From Hyphomicrobiales bacterium (GTDB lineage Bacteria; Pseudomonadota; Alphaproteobacteria; Rhizobiales; Rhizobiaceae): 64,000 nucleotides of DNA. Position 1 is the stretch's first letter, and every line of letters starts with the position of its first letter. The translations under genes were made by a program, and so were the position numbers. Below are positions 61,845 through 64,000 of this stretch, in pieces. The stretch spans positions 620,001 through 684,000 of the forward strand of contig UCIA01000002.1 in the NCBI GenBank assembly GCA_900472295.1, read 5' to 3'. The notes under the pieces were generated by a model, which saw only the letters and a list, made by a program, of their open reading frames with translations, had not been told where the DNA came from and made no database searches.

Positions 61845-63317
61845 CTAGCGCGCCAACCCAAATATGGCATCGCAGTCGAGGTGGACCTCCAGTTCGGCTG
61901 CGATGTCGTCCAACGCCCTTTCCACCTCGGCGCGATAGTCGATGCCGCCGCCTTTGACGCCGAGGCTTTCCAGGAATCGCGCCCGAAAGGCGTCGGCGGA
62001 AAACAAGCCGTGCAGATAGGTGCCAAAAACCTTGCCGTCGGCAGAAATCGCACCGTCATCCATGCCGTTGATCACAGCCGACGGCCGCGCCATATCCGGC
62101 CCGGTGGTCCGGCCGAGATGGATTTCATAGCCGTCGAGCGGCAGGCCGAACGACACCGAGCGGGCGCTGACATTGCGCACCGTCTTTTCCGGTTCCATCA
62201 CCGTCTCGATGTCGAGCAGGCCTAGGCCTTCGGTCTCGGTGACGCTGCCTTCGATGCCGTCGGGGTCGCGCACCGTTCTGCCCAGCATCTGGAAACCGCC
62301 GCATATGCCGACGACATGGCCGCCGCGCCTGCGGTGGGCGAGGAGATCGCGATCCCAGCCATTCTCCCGGAACTTTATGAGATCGCCGATCGTCGACTTC
62401 GAGCCTGGAATGACCACCAGCCCGGCATCCTTAGGCAGGCGCTGACCCGGCGGCACGAACACCACCTCGACCTGCGGTTCGGCCTTGAGCGGATCGAGAT
62501 CGTCGAAATTGGCGATGCGGCCAAGCATCGGCACGGCGACTTTCAACGCCCGTTTGTCACCCGAAGCCAGCCGTTCGAGCACGACCGAATCCTCCGACGG
62601 CAACCGCGCCGCCACTTTCAGCCATGGCACCACGCCAAAACAGCGCCAGCCGGTGAAGTTCTCGATTGCCCTGATGCCGTCGTCGAACAGCGAGACATCG
62701 CCGCGGAACTTGTTGATGAGATAGCCGACGATCATCGCGCGATCCTCTTCCGGCAAAATCAGATGCGTGCCGGCGACCGAAGCGATGACGCCGCCGCGAT
62801 CAATGTCGCCGACCAGGATCACCGGCACATTGGCGCGCGTGGCAAAGCCCATATTGGCGATGTCGCGGCTGCGCAGATTGATCTCCGCCGGCGACCCCGC
62901 GCCCTCGACGATGACCAGATCGGCGCCCTCGCCGACCTTCGCCCAGGAGTCCAGCACGGCATCCATCAGACCTGCTTTCATCGTCTGGTAGTCGCGCGCC
63001 CGCGCCTCGCCAAACACCTTGCCCTGGACGATCACCTGCGAACCGATGTCGCTCTGCGGTTTCAGCAGGACCGGGTTCATATGCACGGTGGGTTTTACGC
63101 CACAGGCCAGCGCTTGCAGCCATTGCCCACGGCCAATCTCACCGCCGCCGCTGTCGTCGCCCGGAATGTCGGCGACGGCGGCGTTGTTCGACATGTTCTG
63201 CGGTTTGAACGGCCTCACCTTCAGCCCGCGGTTCCTCGCCGCGCGGCAGAGCCCCGCCACCAGTACCGTCTTGCCGACATCCGAGCCCGTGCCTTGCAGC
63301 ATGATCGCCTTGGCCAT
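61845..63317 (-). CDS. cobQ: Cobyric acid synthase (adenosylcobyrinic acid a,c-diamide amidotransferase)
   Basis: A 490-residue enzyme of the cobalamin pathway that amidates four side chains using glutamine and ATP. The N-terminal P-loop ATPase part (MLQGTGSDVGKTVLVAGLCR) is followed by FKPQNMSNNAAV and the C-terminal triad-type glutaminase domain with the nucleophile Cys in HVVGICGGFQMLGR and the His in GTYLHGLF. The start ATG 63317 overlaps the upstream cupin stop by one base (TGATG), giving tight coupling. Confidence 0.94.
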   Translation of the reverse strand: MAKAIMLQGTGSDVGKTVLVAGLCRAARNRGLKVRPFKPQNMSNNAAVADIPGDDSGGGEIGRGQWLQALACGVKPTVHMNPVLLKPQSDIGSQVIVQGKVFGEARARDYQTMKAGLMDAVLDSWAKVGEGADLVIVEGAGSPAEINLRSRDIANMGFATRANVPVILVGDIDRGGVIASVAGTHLILPEEDRAMIVGYLINKFRGDVSLFDDGIRAIENFTGWRCFGVVPWLKVAARLPSEDSVVLERLASGDKRALKVAVPMLGRIANFDDLDPLKAEPQVEVVFVPPGQRLPKDAGLVVIPGSKSTIGDLIKFRENGWDRDLLAHRRRGGHVVGICGGFQMLGRTVRDPDGIEGSVTETEGLGLLDIETVMEPEKTVRNVSARSVSFGLPLDGYEIHLGRTTGPDMARPSAVINGMDDGAISADGKVFGTYLHGLFSADAFRARFLESLGVKGGGIDYRAEVERALDDIAAELEVHLDCDAIFGLAR

Positions 63318-63931
63318 CAGCCCCTGCCCTGCATTGCGGTTCCGGTGATTGTGGATTTCTGCGCCAGCGGCCCGCCACGCCAGATGTAGAGCGCCAGCAG
63401 CGGCTCGCTGCCGGTGAGCATGGCGTGGTTGACGTTGGAAACGTGATGGATCACCTCGCCCGCCTGCCGCTTGCGAAATCCGCCTTCGCCCATGCGCCAA
63501 TCCGTGCCGCCGGTCAGCGGAATATAGATCTCCTCCGCGACATGGTGGTGATCCGGATAAACGATATCGGGTCCGAGGATCAGCAGACCGGCCGCGACCG
63601 CGTCATTGACGAAATGGCCACGTGTGCCGAACATTTCCAGCCAGCCGTAATTGTCGATGAAGGCCTTGCCGAAATCCGACTCGCTGTAGGTCTGCCCCCA
63701 ATGCAGTTCGTCGCGCTGCTGCGCCAGCAAATGCACCAGAGCTCTCGCATCCGGTGGCGTCAGCTCGGTGGCGCGGTCGAGGTGACGCAGACAGCCAAGC
63801 GGACGCGGCGCCAATGCGCGAGCCGGCATATTCCAGCCGATCCGGGCCACCGCATCCTGCACCAGCGCGCTGTCCACGCCCCGGAGGTAGGCATGGAAGC
63901 GGTCGAGCAATTCATCGAAATTTGTCGGCAC
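63317..63931 (-). CDS. DMSP-lyase-type cupin protein
   Basis: A 204-residue cupin. Metal-ligand pattern His-x3-Glu-x-Tyr is present in PDHHHVAEEIYIPLTGG, and a later His occurs in HHVSNVNHAM, as in DddQ/DddL/DddW dimethylsulfoniopropionate lyases, though the last His is one residue out of the usual spacing. It may be a DMSP lyase or a related enzyme; rhizobial homologues are mostly uncharacterised. The start is GTG 63931 with GGAG 6 bases upstream. Its stop overlaps cobQ, so the two are co-translated although no pathway links them obviously. Confidence 0.7.
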   Translation of the reverse strand: MPTNFDELLDRFHAYLRGVDSALVQDAVARIGWNMPARALAPRPLGCLRHLDRATELTPPDARALVHLLAQQRDELHWGQTYSESDFGKAFIDNYGWLEMFGTRGHFVNDAVAAGLLILGPDIVYPDHHHVAEEIYIPLTGGTDWRMGEGGFRKRQAGEVIHHVSNVNHAMLTGSEPLLALYIWRGGPLAQKSTITGTAMQGRG

Positions 63932-64000
63932 TCAATGCTCCGTTGATCAATTCACGCACAGCCGCTGCGCGGCAGGCCGGGTTGCGCGGCGGCATCATTG
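63912..64000 (-). CDS. C-terminal tail of an upstream gene running off the right edge (uncertain)
   Basis: One minus-strand frame stays open from the window edge to a TGA at 63912-63914 and overlaps the cupin start by 20 bases. It reads RNPACRAAAVRELINGALSA near its end. The overlap and codon use suggest the end of a co-transcribed upstream gene, but the fragment is too short to name, and another frame ending at 63953 is also possible. Confidence 0.3.
   Translation of the reverse strand, partial: MMPPRNPACRAAAVRELINGALSADKFR

Overview
This is a GC-rich chromosomal window from an alphaproteobacterium of the Rhizobiales, most like Mesorhizobium. The evidence is a complete acpXL very-long-chain fatty acid (lipid A) cluster, a RirA/HmuP-type haem and iron locus, a form II CoxSLM operon, a two-operator TetR pair, and several dispersed palindromic repeats of the kind common between rhizobial genes. 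The genus is inferred from gene families and repeat style; no rRNA or tRNA gene was seen. Almost every gene-free interval is short, and none exceeds about 320 bases.

Left part (1-20 kb). A truncated acyltransferase-3 gene is followed by coxS-coxL-coxM (form II molybdenum hydroxylase), all on the minus strand. The two spacers of this operon carry related inverted repeats. Divergent from it is a FIST-domain gene plus a hybrid histidine kinase, facing a LuxR-type response regulator; this resembles the NosP/NahK nitric-oxide signalling arrangement. Then come an FAH hydrolase, a maleylacetoacetate isomerase, a DUF4262 gene, a zinc alcohol dehydrogenase, and a divergent EamA exporter/MocR regulator pair. 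Next is the most striking locus: a FloR/CmlA-like phenicol exporter preceded by a nine-codon leader ORF (MGTSKSADK) and a hairpin, closely matching the drug-sensing attenuator of mobile cmlA genes. A LysR/DHA2 exporter pair, a MaoC hydratase, a phasin and a DUF445 membrane protein follow.

Haem/iron island (20.2-29.3 kb). rirA, hmuVUTSP (minus strand), the TonB-dependent receptor hmuR, a small secreted protein, tonB and hmuQ together import haem across both membranes and degrade it. Two TGA-N9-TCA iron-responsive boxes lie at the expected promoters (rirA and hmuP/hmuR).

Middle part (29.3-44.3 kb). A GT2 glycosyltransferase, bifunctional putA with its divergent Lrp-type regulator, a di-haem cytochrome c peroxidase lipoprotein with a membrane-anchored partner, a KDG-type sugar kinase, an aldose epimerase, gabD, an AEC transporter, and a 1006-residue exported caspase-like protein with about ten 47-residue TPR-type repeats.

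Right part (44.4-64 kb). A histidine phosphatase; acpXL-fabF2-fabF1-adh-lpxXL for making and attaching the very-long-chain acyl group of lipid A (fabF2 has lost the catalytic cysteine); an L,D-transpeptidase-like protein; an M20 deacylase with an Opp/Dpp-type ABC transporter; a TetR regulator and its membrane-protein target with twin operators; TerB-like, TSUP and small membrane proteins; an AraC/VOC pair; and a cobQ gene coupled to a DMSP-lyase-type cupin at the right edge.
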